Source: Planctomycetota bacterium (GTDB lineage Bacteria > Planctomycetota > Phycisphaerae > Sedimentisphaerales > SM23-30). From it: a DNA stretch of 7,482 nt. Where the stretch lies: the NCBI GenBank assembly GCA_029573975.1, contig JAKQBU010000621.1:1-7482 (forward strand), given 5' to 3'. Under the pieces are notes generated by a model. That model searched no databases and was not told where the DNA came from. It saw only the letters and a program-made list of their open reading frames with translations. Below are positions 1-6,318 of the stretch, one piece after another. Every line of letters begins with the position of its first letter. Within the stretch, counting starts at the first letter, position 1. A program made the position numbers and the translations under genes.

Positions 1-63
1 TTTATCCATTTTGGCGTCAGCGTCAAAAACTCTTAAAATAGCGGGCTGGGGGCGGCTTATTTT

Positions 64-116
64 GCATAAAATATCCATATTTTGTACATAATATCGCCTA
101 AAATATGTATATTTCG
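64..116. promoter_or_regulatory. Twin imperfect palindromes, candidate operator pair
   Basis: Two 21-bp elements at 64-84 and 96-116 agree at 17 of 21 positions. Each is a hyphenated palindrome: AAAATATCCATATTTT at 68-83 and AAAATATGTATATTTC at 100-115, with arms of 7 and 6 bases around a 2-base centre. The copies repeat at exactly 32 bp, close to three helical turns, so a dimeric protein bound at each would sit on the same face of the DNA. A 2-base centre is too short for an RNA hairpin loop, which favours a protein-binding site. The pair lies upstream of the candidate promoter at 138-166, a position more usual for an activator than a repressor. I cannot match the motif to a known regulator, and low-complexity AT DNA produces chance palindromes. 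Confidence 0.5.
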
Positions 117-137
117 TGCATTTTTTACACCATTTAG

Positions 138-166
138 TTGAAGACAGGGGAAAATTTTGATAGATT
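138..166 (+). promoter_or_regulatory. Candidate sigma-70-type promoter for the symporter-glycosidase operon
   Basis: TTGAAG at 138-143 matches four of six consensus -35 bases. It is followed after exactly 17 bases by TAGATT at 161-166, which matches four of six -10 bases. The same spacing and the same TAGATT hexamer occur in the elongation factor P promoter candidate. Transcription would start near 173, giving a leader of about 75 bases before the ATG at 249. Other weak promoter-like hexamers exist in the AT-rich stretch at 60-115, so this is the best candidate rather than the only one. Confidence 0.4.
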
Positions 167-235
167 TGCTGATTATCTGAAACTTGCCAGCACAAAACTC
201 AAACGAACGGCTGCCGTCATTCTGGCACAGCAGCC

Positions 236-240
236 AGGAG
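236..240 (+). promoter_or_regulatory. Shine-Dalgarno site fixing the symporter start
   Basis: AGGAG ends 8 bases before the ATG at 249, a good spacing. The only upstream in-frame alternative, a TTG at 138, has no purine-rich site before it and overlaps the candidate -35 hexamer. This decides the start of the symporter at 249. Confidence 0.75.
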
Positions 241-248
241 CATATGGA

Positions 249-2231
249 ATGAGATTTCTCAATTGGATTGATTGCGGTGTAATTGGGCTTTATTTTGTTA
301 TTCTGATAACCATTGGTCGAATCCTGCAAAAGCGTGCCACCTCCAGCATGGATAATTATTTTCTGGGGGGCCGGCGAGTGCCCTGGTGGCTGCTGGGGGT
401 ATCGGGGATGGCGGCCTGGCTGGACATGACCGGCACGATGGTCATCACCTCTTTCCTGTTTATGATGGGGCCGCGCGGACTGTTTGTGGAGTTTCGCGGC
501 GGTGCGGGGTTGGTACTGATTTTTCTGCTGTTGTGGCAGGGGAAGTGGCATCGCCGATCCGGGTGCATGACCCAAGCGGAATGGATGATCTTCCGGTTTG
601 GCAGCGGCACGGGGGGGAATATCGCCCGGTTGATGGCTGTGATTTCCACCATGGTTTTTAATATGGGATTGTTGATCTATTCCTTTTTTGGGGGTGGGCT
701 TTTCCTAAGTATGTTTCTGCCCTGGCAGCCGTGGGTGTGTATGCTGATTCTGTTAATCGTAACGATTATCTACACAGCCGAGGCCGGCTTTCTGGGGGTG
801 GTGGTGACGGATTTGTTTCAGATGCTGATCGTGGTGTTTGCGGCGATTTTCATCGCTGTTATGGCACTAACTAAACTGCAAGGCTACGAAGGCACTTTGA
901 GCGATCTGGCCCGGCAGGTGACCGGTAACCTGAACTGGACCAGTTCGCTGCCGAGTCTCCATACGGAAATGCCGGCGGGATATGAGCAGTTTTCCGGTTT
1001 GCTGTTTGTCACTCTGTTTTACCTGGTTAAAACCATCATTCAGGGTTTGGGGGTGGGCGGGGAGCCGAAATATTTTGGCGCCCGCAGCGACCGGGAATGC
1101 GGCCTGCTGAGTTTTCTGTGCGGCTGGCTGATGTCCATTCGCTGGTTTTTGATGATGGGCTTTGTAATATTGGGGTTGTTTCTGGTTCAGGAACAATTTC
1201 AGGACAAAGGCGTATTGGCACGCACGACGGAATTAATCAAAGCGGAGGTAAAAGAGGCGGATGCAAGACAGTGGTCTTCCATAATCAGTGAATTGATGAA
1301 TCATCCGGACCGTTTCTCTCCCGAGTTGATTGCTGGGATAGAAAATGAGCTGGGGCCGGACTGGGCGAACAAAATCAGTCTGGTCAGTTTCGAGGGGACC
1401 ACGAATACCGAACGGATTCTGCCGGCGGTATTGCTTTCATATGTTCCGATGGGGGTCCGAGGATTGATTCTGGTGGCGCTGCTGGCGGCAGCTATGAGCA
1501 CCTTTAACTCTTTCATCAACATGACGACCGCCTTTTTTACCAAAGATATCTATCAGAACTATATCCGGCCGCAGGCTAGCAACCGCCAGTTGATGTATGT
1601 CAGTTATATCTTTGGGGTGGTTTTTGTGGGGGTCAGTTTCCTGCTGGCCTTTACCATCCGCAATATCAACGATATCTGGGAATGGATTACCATGGGTTTG
1701 GCGGGTGGATTGATCATTCCACTGTTTCTGCGTTTGTTTTGGTGGCGTTTCAACGGCGGCGGATTTTTCGTTGGCACACTAGTGGGCTTGACAGCATCTA
1801 TTCTGGTACGAATTTATGCACAGGATATGCCGGGGTGGCAGCAATTTATCCTGACCACGGTTATAGGAGTGGGCGGCAGCATCATCGGTACGTATTGCAG
1901 CAAGCCCACGGAGCGGGCGGTATTGGAAACCTTTTATCGCAAGACCCGGCCGCTGGGACTGTGGGGACCGCTACAGCAGGTACTGAACGAAAATCAGCGG
2001 CAGCGGACACGAAAAGAACACTGGAATGATCTGCTGGCCAGCCCGTTTGCCTTTTTCTGGGGTGTTACGATATTGCTGTTGCCCATGCAGCTCATGATCG
2101 GTACATACCGGGCCGCCGGGATTACCGCCGGCATTCTGGCCCTCAGCCTGATCGGCTTATACTGGTTCTGGTATAGGCATCTGCCCCAGGTGGATTTATT
2201 ATCGGCGGAAATAGAAAATACCAGGGAGTAA
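249..2231 (+). CDS. Sodium:solute symporter (SSS/SLC5 family), probable sugar importer
   Basis: This 660-residue polytopic membrane protein should use the sodium gradient to bring a small organic solute, probably a sugar, across the inner membrane. It has many hydrophobic segments, the first at about residues 5-24. The conserved early-helix region GVSGMAAWLDMTGT spans about 50-63. The AAAMSTFNSF segment at about 414-423 corresponds to the TM8 sodium site of the family, with S417 and T418 at the usual Ser/Ser positions. The FYRKTRPLGLWGP stretch (about 562-574) recurs in family members from Bacteroidota and Planctomycetota. A hydrophilic segment at about 314-388 makes the protein longer than the common 500-600 residues. 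The ATG at 249 is chosen because of AGGAG at 236-240. The glycosidase gene follows after 6 bases, so the two are almost surely co-transcribed. The substrate cannot be told from sequence; family assignment is secure. Confidence 0.9.
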   Translation: MRFLNWIDCGVIGLYFVILITIGRILQKRATSSMDNYFLGGRRVPWWLLGVSGMAAWLDMTGTMVITSFLFMMGPRGLFVEFRGGAGLVLIFLLLWQGKWHRRSGCMTQAEWMIFRFGSGTGGNIARLMAVISTMVFNMGLLIYSFFGGGLFLSMFLPWQPWVCMLILLIVTIIYTAEAGFLGVVVTDLFQMLIVVFAAIFIAVMALTKLQGYEGTLSDLARQVTGNLNWTSSLPSLHTEMPAGYEQFSGLLFVTLFYLVKTIIQGLGVGGEPKYFGARSDRECGLLSFLCGWLMSIRWFLMMGFVILGLFLVQEQFQDKGVLARTTELIKAEVKEADARQWSSIISELMNHPDRFSPELIAGIENELGPDWANKISLVSFEGTTNTERILPAVLLSYVPMGVRGLILVALLAAAMSTFNSFINMTTAFFTKDIYQNYIRPQASNRQLMYVSYIFGVVFVGVSFLLAFTIRNINDIWEWITMGLAGGLIIPLFLRLFWWRFNGGGFFVGTLVGLTASILVRIYAQDMPGWQQFILTTVIGVGGSIIGTYCSKPTERAVLETFYRKTRPLGLWGPLQQVLNENQRQRTRKEHWNDLLASPFAFFWGVTILLLPMQLMIGTYRAAGITAGILALSLIGLYWFWYRHLPQVDLLSAEIENTRE

Positions 2232-2237
2232 ATAGAA

Positions 2238-3968
2238 ATGTCTAACGTGTGTTTAGCCGGAAAAAAAGGTATCCTACTTTTCTTTGGTATAATGTTCGCG
2301 GCACTCTGTTTGCCATTGACAGCCGCAGAGCCATTGGAAACCGTCACCATCACCGTCGATACCGGCCAGGTTATCAATTCGAATGTTACCGGTTTCGGCT
2401 GGAATGTAGGGCCGTTGTGGATTCCCGCGCCGCAATACGGCGATACGAAGGATCTGGACCAGTTTTTTGAATTATTTAAGGATACCGGCCAGCCGTGGAT
2501 TCGGATGATGCTCAGTTATTACGAATGGGAATGCAAGATCAACAATGGGGCCAATCCGGTGTATGAAAATGACGATGACGATCCCTGGACCAGGCCTCAG
2601 CAGTTTTTGAGTCCTGACTTCCGGGGTTTTGCCTGGAACAGCAGGGAAGGGCTGGACTGGCGCATCCGGTACGTCCTGGATTTCTGCGAAAAGAATGACA
2701 TCTGGGTGGAAATCAACAACTGGGAAACCTGGATGAAACGCTGGCTGGACCAGAAGCCGGATGAGAAGGGCATCGTTTCCTATGAGGAATACCTGGCCAA
2801 GGCGCAGGAGTTCGGGGAGAATGTCGGAGCACTTTTGTATTATCTGAAGACCAGGGCCAATCAGGGGAAAGGCTACAATTGTGTAAAATATTACGGCCTT
2901 TGGAACGAACCGGGCGGTCTTTTTCCCGATCAGGATTTCATCCATGGCGATTATCCGGGGTATATGAATCTGCTGCACAAGACCGTATATGACCACCTGG
3001 TATTTTATGACAAAGAAATGGGGACGAAGGTTTTGCAGGAACTGCAATGCATGGGATTTGAGTCCTACCCGACCTTCCGGCATCGGCCCAAGGCCGGACA
3101 CCCCTTGGAAACCTGGAACGAAATGATCGGGCGGGGGGTACTGCAATATCTGGAGGAGCCTGACGGTCTGCCGGGTGAAATCACCAATTGGCCCGGCGCG
3201 GACCCCTATATTGACATTATCAGCGTCCATGATTACTGGAGCGTTTTTGATTATGACAGGAACAACCCGTCCGGGGAGAACCAGGGTACCATTCAGGACC
3301 GGCTTATTCCCCTGATAATCAAAGGGGTAATGGACCAGATTGTCCAATATGATACTGATGGCCGGATCGAGCCGCTGTTCATCAATGAAATTGGCGGGAA
3401 GGCATATTGTCAGGGGGAAGATCACCCGGCCCAGTACAGCCATATGCTGTACAATGTCGAATGTTTTGTTCGCGGTCTGGAGTGCGGCTTAAAGGGCGGG
3501 TCGGTCTGGGCCTGGAACATGCACACCGGTTATGCGGCTGTGTCCTACCCCGGCTGCTGGTGGGAGGTCGAGCCGAAAGGGGTTGTCCACCCGATTCATG
3601 AAAATTATTTTCCCTATACGCTGCTGACCCGGACTGTCAAGCGGGGCAGCAATATGATTTTTACCGAGGTACAGGGTGGTCAGGATGATTCCCACGGCCC
3701 GGAAACCTGGCCGGTCGTCAAGACCCAGCGGGTCTGGTCAACTGCTTTAGTAACTCCCGACAACAAACTGGCTATCATAGTTATCAGCGATTCCTATAAC
3801 ACTAAAGCAATGCAAATCCAGATTGCTCCTCGGAAAGGAACCGTGGAGAAATACTTTGTAACTTCTACCCAATGCGATCAGCTCTATACCAATACGCTCG
3901 ATAGTACCGACGGGATTATTCGCGACCAATTATTACCCCGAAGCATCACCGTTTATCAAGTGAACTAA
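2238..3968 (+). CDS. Exported glycoside hydrolase, clan GH-A-like, family undetermined
   Basis: This 576-residue protein probably hydrolyses a glycosidic bond outside the cytoplasm. Residues 1-30 form a signal peptide: lysines at 9-10, a hydrophobic core at 11-27, and likely cleavage after TAA at 28-30. There is no proper lipobox. A TIM-barrel-like region follows. LWNEPGG at 221-227 gives E224 as the likely acid/base, and LFINEIGG at 380-387 gives E384 as the likely nucleophile; 160 residues apart, this fits the strand-4 and strand-7 glutamates of clan GH-A. SVWAWNM at 422-428 fits the end of strand 8. The tail from about 460 looks like the beta-sandwich found in GH30, GH39 and GH51 enzymes and ends in LPRSITVYQV. 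AGGGAG at 2223-2228 precedes the ATG by 9 bases. The link to the symporter suggests one sugar route. I cannot place it in a numbered family, and the catalytic residues are inferred. Confidence 0.8.
   Translation: MSNVCLAGKKGILLFFGIMFAALCLPLTAAEPLETVTITVDTGQVINSNVTGFGWNVGPLWIPAPQYGDTKDLDQFFELFKDTGQPWIRMMLSYYEWECKINNGANPVYENDDDDPWTRPQQFLSPDFRGFAWNSREGLDWRIRYVLDFCEKNDIWVEINNWETWMKRWLDQKPDEKGIVSYEEYLAKAQEFGENVGALLYYLKTRANQGKGYNCVKYYGLWNEPGGLFPDQDFIHGDYPGYMNLLHKTVYDHLVFYDKEMGTKVLQELQCMGFESYPTFRHRPKAGHPLETWNEMIGRGVLQYLEEPDGLPGEITNWPGADPYIDIISVHDYWSVFDYDRNNPSGENQGTIQDRLIPLIIKGVMDQIVQYDTDGRIEPLFINEIGGKAYCQGEDHPAQYSHMLYNVECFVRGLECGLKGGSVWAWNMHTGYAAVSYPGCWWEVEPKGVVHPIHENYFPYTLLTRTVKRGSNMIFTEVQGGQDDSHGPETWPVVKTQRVWSTALVTPDNKLAIIVISDSYNTKAMQIQIAPRKGTVEKYFVTSTQCDQLYTNTLDSTDGIIRDQLLPRSITVYQVN
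3965..3968. other. Overlapping convergent stop codons
   Basis: The TAA ending the glycosidase (3966-3968, + strand) and the TAG ending the DUF401 gene (3967-3965, - strand) share two base pairs, so the coding regions overlap by 4 bp. No bidirectional terminator fits between them. A weak CCAC/GTGG stem lies at 3982-3993 inside the permease gene and is followed on the - strand by a T-rich run, but it is too short to call a terminator. Transcripts from the two sides probably overlap as antisense RNA. Confidence 0.9.
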
Positions 3969-5206
3969 AAGAAAGCGGAAACCACGCCGGTGGCAAAAAG
4001 GACCATCACCGGGCCGATCAGGCGGAGGAGGATGCGTCCGAAGGGTGCTTCAAAGTAGCTGCATGACAGGGCCAGACACAGATGGATGGGGCTGCACGCC
4101 AAGGCGCACAGGATACCCGTAAAGGCCAGAGTTTGCAGGCCGATGTGGCAGTTGGGGCCGGCACCGATAAAGCTGGCCAGCAGAGGAAAGGTGATGATGA
4201 TGCTGGGGGTGGTCATGCCGGTGACGAAGCTGACCAGGAACGGCAGTAAAAAGACCAGGACGGGCGGGGGAACGTGCAAACCGGTGAGAAAGTCCACGAT
4301 TTGAGGGATGGCCCCGGCTACTTCCAGATTGAGTTTAAAGAAAAGAGCCGCCAGGATTAACAGCACAAAATCAGCCTCGAAGGCCTTCTTGAAGATCTGG
4401 CCGCAGTTCTTTACGGGAACGCGGTGCAGCAGCAGAAAGATAATCAGAGCGACCAGCAGACCTAAACCGGCTGGGATATTCAGCATGATGGCCAGCAGGG
4501 CGGCCAGGGCAATAGGCCAGAAAGCATGGATAAAATGGCGAAGATTTTCATGCCAGCCGCAAGAGGGAGCTGTGTGTTCCGGGTTGCGCGGCGGAATGCC
4601 ATATGTCAGGAGAAAGAGCACCCCCGCCGCCAGCCCAATTACACAGAGAAATATGTTATGGGCCACTAACCGCCCTATGGAAATTCCCAGCAGCCCCTGA
4701 ATAAGCGGGATTGCGGGGAACAACGGCCAGACGGATTCCCACTGATGGCGGAAGAAGTAATTGATGGCGGCCTGGTGAGCGCGGTCCACCCCGATGCGGT
4801 CGCCGGAATGTCGGACCATGGGGGCACTGAGCATGATGCCGCCCGGAGTCGGCAGGAGTCCCATCAGCATGGGGATGGCGGCCAGCGCCATCCGCCGACT
4901 GCGAAACAGGCCGTGCAGGGCGGGCACCAGGCGTTCGGAAACACCGGTGATTTGCATGGCCTCGCCCAGGACATTGACCAGATAAAGCAGACCGGCAATA
5001 CTGACGAATAAGTAGCCTGTCGTTTCACCCAACGGTTGGTTTTTCCATTCTGATAGCAGGCCGCGCCAGGTTTGCAGCGGCGACACCCACAGCAGCACGG
5101 TGATAAACAGGGTGGTAAGTACCATCGCCCGGCCCACCCGGATTTTACTCCGCAGCAGAAGGACCAGCAGGGCAAGGGCAAAAGCAATGGCAATCAGTGG
5201 ATACAT
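3965..5206 (-). CDS. DUF401 family integral membrane permease
   Basis: This 413-residue protein of about ten hydrophobic segments resembles the DUF401 family, uncharacterised transporters related to the ion-transporter/GntP-like groups and often found in anaerobes. Visible signatures are GLLPTPGGIMLSAP at 116-129, NYFFRHQWESVWPLFPA at 149-165, VTGMTTPSIIITFP at 328-341 and a SPIHLCLALSCSYF stretch at 372-385. The Pro/Gly-rich PTPGG and TGMTTPS motifs in the two halves suggest an inverted-repeat fold with re-entrant loops. The first membrane segment starts at residue 3, which supports the ATG at 5206. The ribosome-binding site is poor: the nearest purine run, AGAG, lies about 16 bases upstream. 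The gene is last in the elongation factor P/URO-D-like transcription unit, 80 bases after the latter. It contains PPP at 313-315. The substrate is unknown; an organic anion is possible but unsupported. Confidence 0.8.
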   Translation of the reverse strand: MYPLIAIAFALALLVLLLRSKIRVGRAMVLTTLFITVLLWVSPLQTWRGLLSEWKNQPLGETTGYLFVSIAGLLYLVNVLGEAMQITGVSERLVPALHGLFRSRRMALAAIPMLMGLLPTPGGIMLSAPMVRHSGDRIGVDRAHQAAINYFFRHQWESVWPLFPAIPLIQGLLGISIGRLVAHNIFLCVIGLAAGVLFLLTYGIPPRNPEHTAPSCGWHENLRHFIHAFWPIALAALLAIMLNIPAGLGLLVALIIFLLLHRVPVKNCGQIFKKAFEADFVLLILAALFFKLNLEVAGAIPQIVDFLTGLHVPPPVLVFLLPFLVSFVTGMTTPSIIITFPLLASFIGAGPNCHIGLQTLAFTGILCALACSPIHLCLALSCSYFEAPFGRILLRLIGPVMVLFATGVVSAFF

Positions 5207-5233
5207 GGAAACCGGATTTTTTCTCTATTGCTT

Positions 5234-5271
5234 AAAAGGCCGAATTTGTTTCGCTGCCTTTTCAAACAAAT
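5234..5271 (-). terminator. Possible terminator/antiterminator pair before the DUF401 gene
   Basis: Read on the - strand, the 80-base gap holds two inverted repeats that cannot form together. Structure A pairs ATTTGTTT (5271-5264) with AAACAAAT (5251-5244), a perfect 8-bp stem with a 12-base loop. Structure B pairs AAAAGGC (5262-5256) with GCCTTTT (5240-5234), continues after a 2-base bulge through CGAA/TTCG, and closes with a 5-base loop. B resembles an intrinsic terminator whose T-run is part of the stem. Structure A uses the loop and inner stem of B and would block it. The arrangement could set how much transcription reaches the permease gene. Stems are modest and the T-tract is only four bases, so this is tentative. 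Confidence 0.4.
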
Positions 5272-5286
5272 AGGTATCATGGCATA

Positions 5287-6294
5287 TTATTCCAGAGCAG
5301 CCTGGGCCATGGCTTCCACGTTGGCGGGAGGGACGTTGGGAAGAATCGCCTCGTGGCTGGGGCTGACGATCAGATTCGGACCGAGCAACTTTTTTACCCG
5401 CCGGACATCGGCTTTAATCTCTTCGGGCACGGCGTTCATCAGCAAATCCTGGGTATCGATACCACCCATGAAGGCTATTTTCCCCTTGAAGTCTCGGGCG
5501 AGGGTCCGGGCGTCCATGTCCACCGCCTTGGCCTGAAGGGGATGGAGGCAGTTCACTTTCGCATCAACCAGCCGGTCGATGACCTTATGAATTGAGCCGC
5601 AGGAATGCAGAATCACCTGGTAACCGCGCCGATGGGACTGGTCGGTGAATTTTTTGAACCAGGGCATGATAAATTCGTCGAATTGTTTCGGACCGCAGAT
5701 CAGGTCCAATTGGGTGCCGAAATCGTTGCCGAAAAAGAAGGCGTCGATCAGGTCGCCGGCTGCCTCGAAAAACCGCTCGTTGGCTTCATAGTAAAAGGAG
5801 CAGACCTTATCCGTCACCGCGTGCACCAGTTCCGGATTAGCATACATGTTCATCATGTAATTTTCCATGCCGAAGAGGTCCATGATGTTATGATAGAAGC
5901 AGGTCCAGAAGCCGCTGGCCCGGTAAAAATCGCCTGCCTGGCCAAGGGCGGCGAGGCATTCGTCGAAGTTCAGGTAATCCGCACAGGGCCAGTCGTAGGA
6001 TTCCACGTCCGCGGGAGTCTGGGCCTGAGCCAGAGGATAGGACACACCCTGGCGGTGCAAGCCTTCATCAAACATCGACTTGCCGTGGGGATGCTGATAG
6101 GTGGAAGCGAAAAACTGGGGGCAAATCCAGCGGAAATCGTCATGGAGTTTCAGCCGCAGTTCTTCTTCGGTTTGGGTACCGAAATACCGGTGCAGAATGG
6201 GCCAGGTATCGGGATGCGGATTGCCCATCCAGAAGCCGCAACGGTCAGGCTTTTGGCCGGCGATGATTGTCCGGATACGTTCACGGCTATTCAC
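5287..6294 (-). CDS. Uroporphyrinogen decarboxylase family (URO-D-like) protein
   Basis: This 335-residue cytoplasmic protein has the URO-D superfamily TIM-barrel pattern. It opens with MNSRERIRTIIAGQKPDR, the usual family start, has FFFGNDFGTQLDLICGP at 186-202 and HSCG at 230-233, and ends with MGGIDTQDLL (276-285) and ILPNVPPANVEAM (317-329). H230 and C232 match the His-X-Cys zinc motif of MtaA/MtbA-type corrinoid methyltransferases. The third ligand, usually Cys in a GCG-like motif, may here be H314 in SPSHEA. No haem genes lie nearby, so a methyl-transfer or related role is more likely than true HemE activity; the substrate is unknown. The start is a GTG at 6294 with AAAGGG at 6308-6303, 8 bases upstream. 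Twenty-four bases separate it from the elongation factor P stop, which implies co-transcription. Family call is firm, reaction is not. Confidence 0.85.
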   Translation of the reverse strand: MNSRERIRTIIAGQKPDRCGFWMGNPHPDTWPILHRYFGTQTEEELRLKLHDDFRWICPQFFASTYQHPHGKSMFDEGLHRQGVSYPLAQAQTPADVESYDWPCADYLNFDECLAALGQAGDFYRASGFWTCFYHNIMDLFGMENYMMNMYANPELVHAVTDKVCSFYYEANERFFEAAGDLIDAFFFGNDFGTQLDLICGPKQFDEFIMPWFKKFTDQSHRRGYQVILHSCGSIHKVIDRLVDAKVNCLHPLQAKAVDMDARTLARDFKGKIAFMGGIDTQDLLMNAVPEEIKADVRRVKKLLGPNLIVSPSHEAILPNVPPANVEAMAQAALE

Positions 6295-6308
6295 AGGGTT
6301 TTCCCTTT
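6295..6308 (-). promoter_or_regulatory. Ribosome-binding site of the URO-D-like gene inside a small hairpin
   Basis: On the - strand the sequence before the GTG start reads AAAGGGAAAACCCT. AGGG (6306-6303) can pair with CCCT (6298-6295) around an AAAA loop, folding the Shine-Dalgarno bases into a 4-bp, GC-rich stem that ends at the start codon. The stop of elongation factor P is 24 bases upstream, so a terminating ribosome could help open it. This suggests translational coupling, but the stem is short. Confidence 0.4.
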
Positions 6309-6318
6309 ATTTTCTAAG

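Larger units (their letters stand above)
1..248. other. AT-rich leader upstream of the symporter operon
   Basis: No complete gene is visible in this stretch. Frame 3 of the + strand is open from the left edge to a TAG at 39-41 and would read YPFWRQRQKLLK. This could be the tail of an upstream gene, but twelve residues are too few to identify and other frames are open as well. From about 60 to 130 the DNA is strongly AT-rich and holds the twin palindromes at 64-116, followed by a candidate promoter at 138-166. I see no convincing intrinsic terminator for an upstream gene. The frame of the symporter is open back to a TAG at 135-137, but that extension is not thought to be translated. Confidence 0.6.

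Noticed and set aside
138..248. N-terminal extension of the symporter from a TTG at 138
   Set aside because: There is no ribosome-binding site before the TTG, which coincides with the candidate -35 hexamer. The 37 extra residues are hydrophilic and unlike the family, and the ATG at 249 has AGGAG at the right distance.
244..252. Two-codon reading frame ATG-GAA-TGA overlapping the symporter start
   Set aside because: It looks like a minimal regulatory frame, but AGGAG is only 3 bases from its ATG, too close for initiation, and 8 bases from the ATG at 249. Such a short frame arises easily by chance.
57..575. 172-codon open frame on the - strand across the leader and symporter start
   Set aside because: The product is a low-complexity, Gln/His/Pro-rich sequence with no family resemblance. 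It covers the leader with the palindromes and the conserved first helices of the symporter.
2307..2309. Lipoprotein signal at C24 of the glycosidase
   Set aside because: The residues before the Cys are A-A-L, and the -1 position of a lipobox needs Gly, Ala or Ser. A standard signal peptidase I site after A30 fits better.
2472..3443. 323-codon open frame on the - strand opposite the glycosidase
   Set aside because: Its translation matches no family I recognise and lies fully within a gene with a signal peptide and clear catalytic motifs. It is a shadow of codon bias.
3982..3993. CCAC-GCCG-GTGG stem near the end of the DUF401 gene as a terminator
   Set aside because: Only four base pairs, inside coding sequence, and the following T-rich run on the - strand is interrupted by C and G bases.
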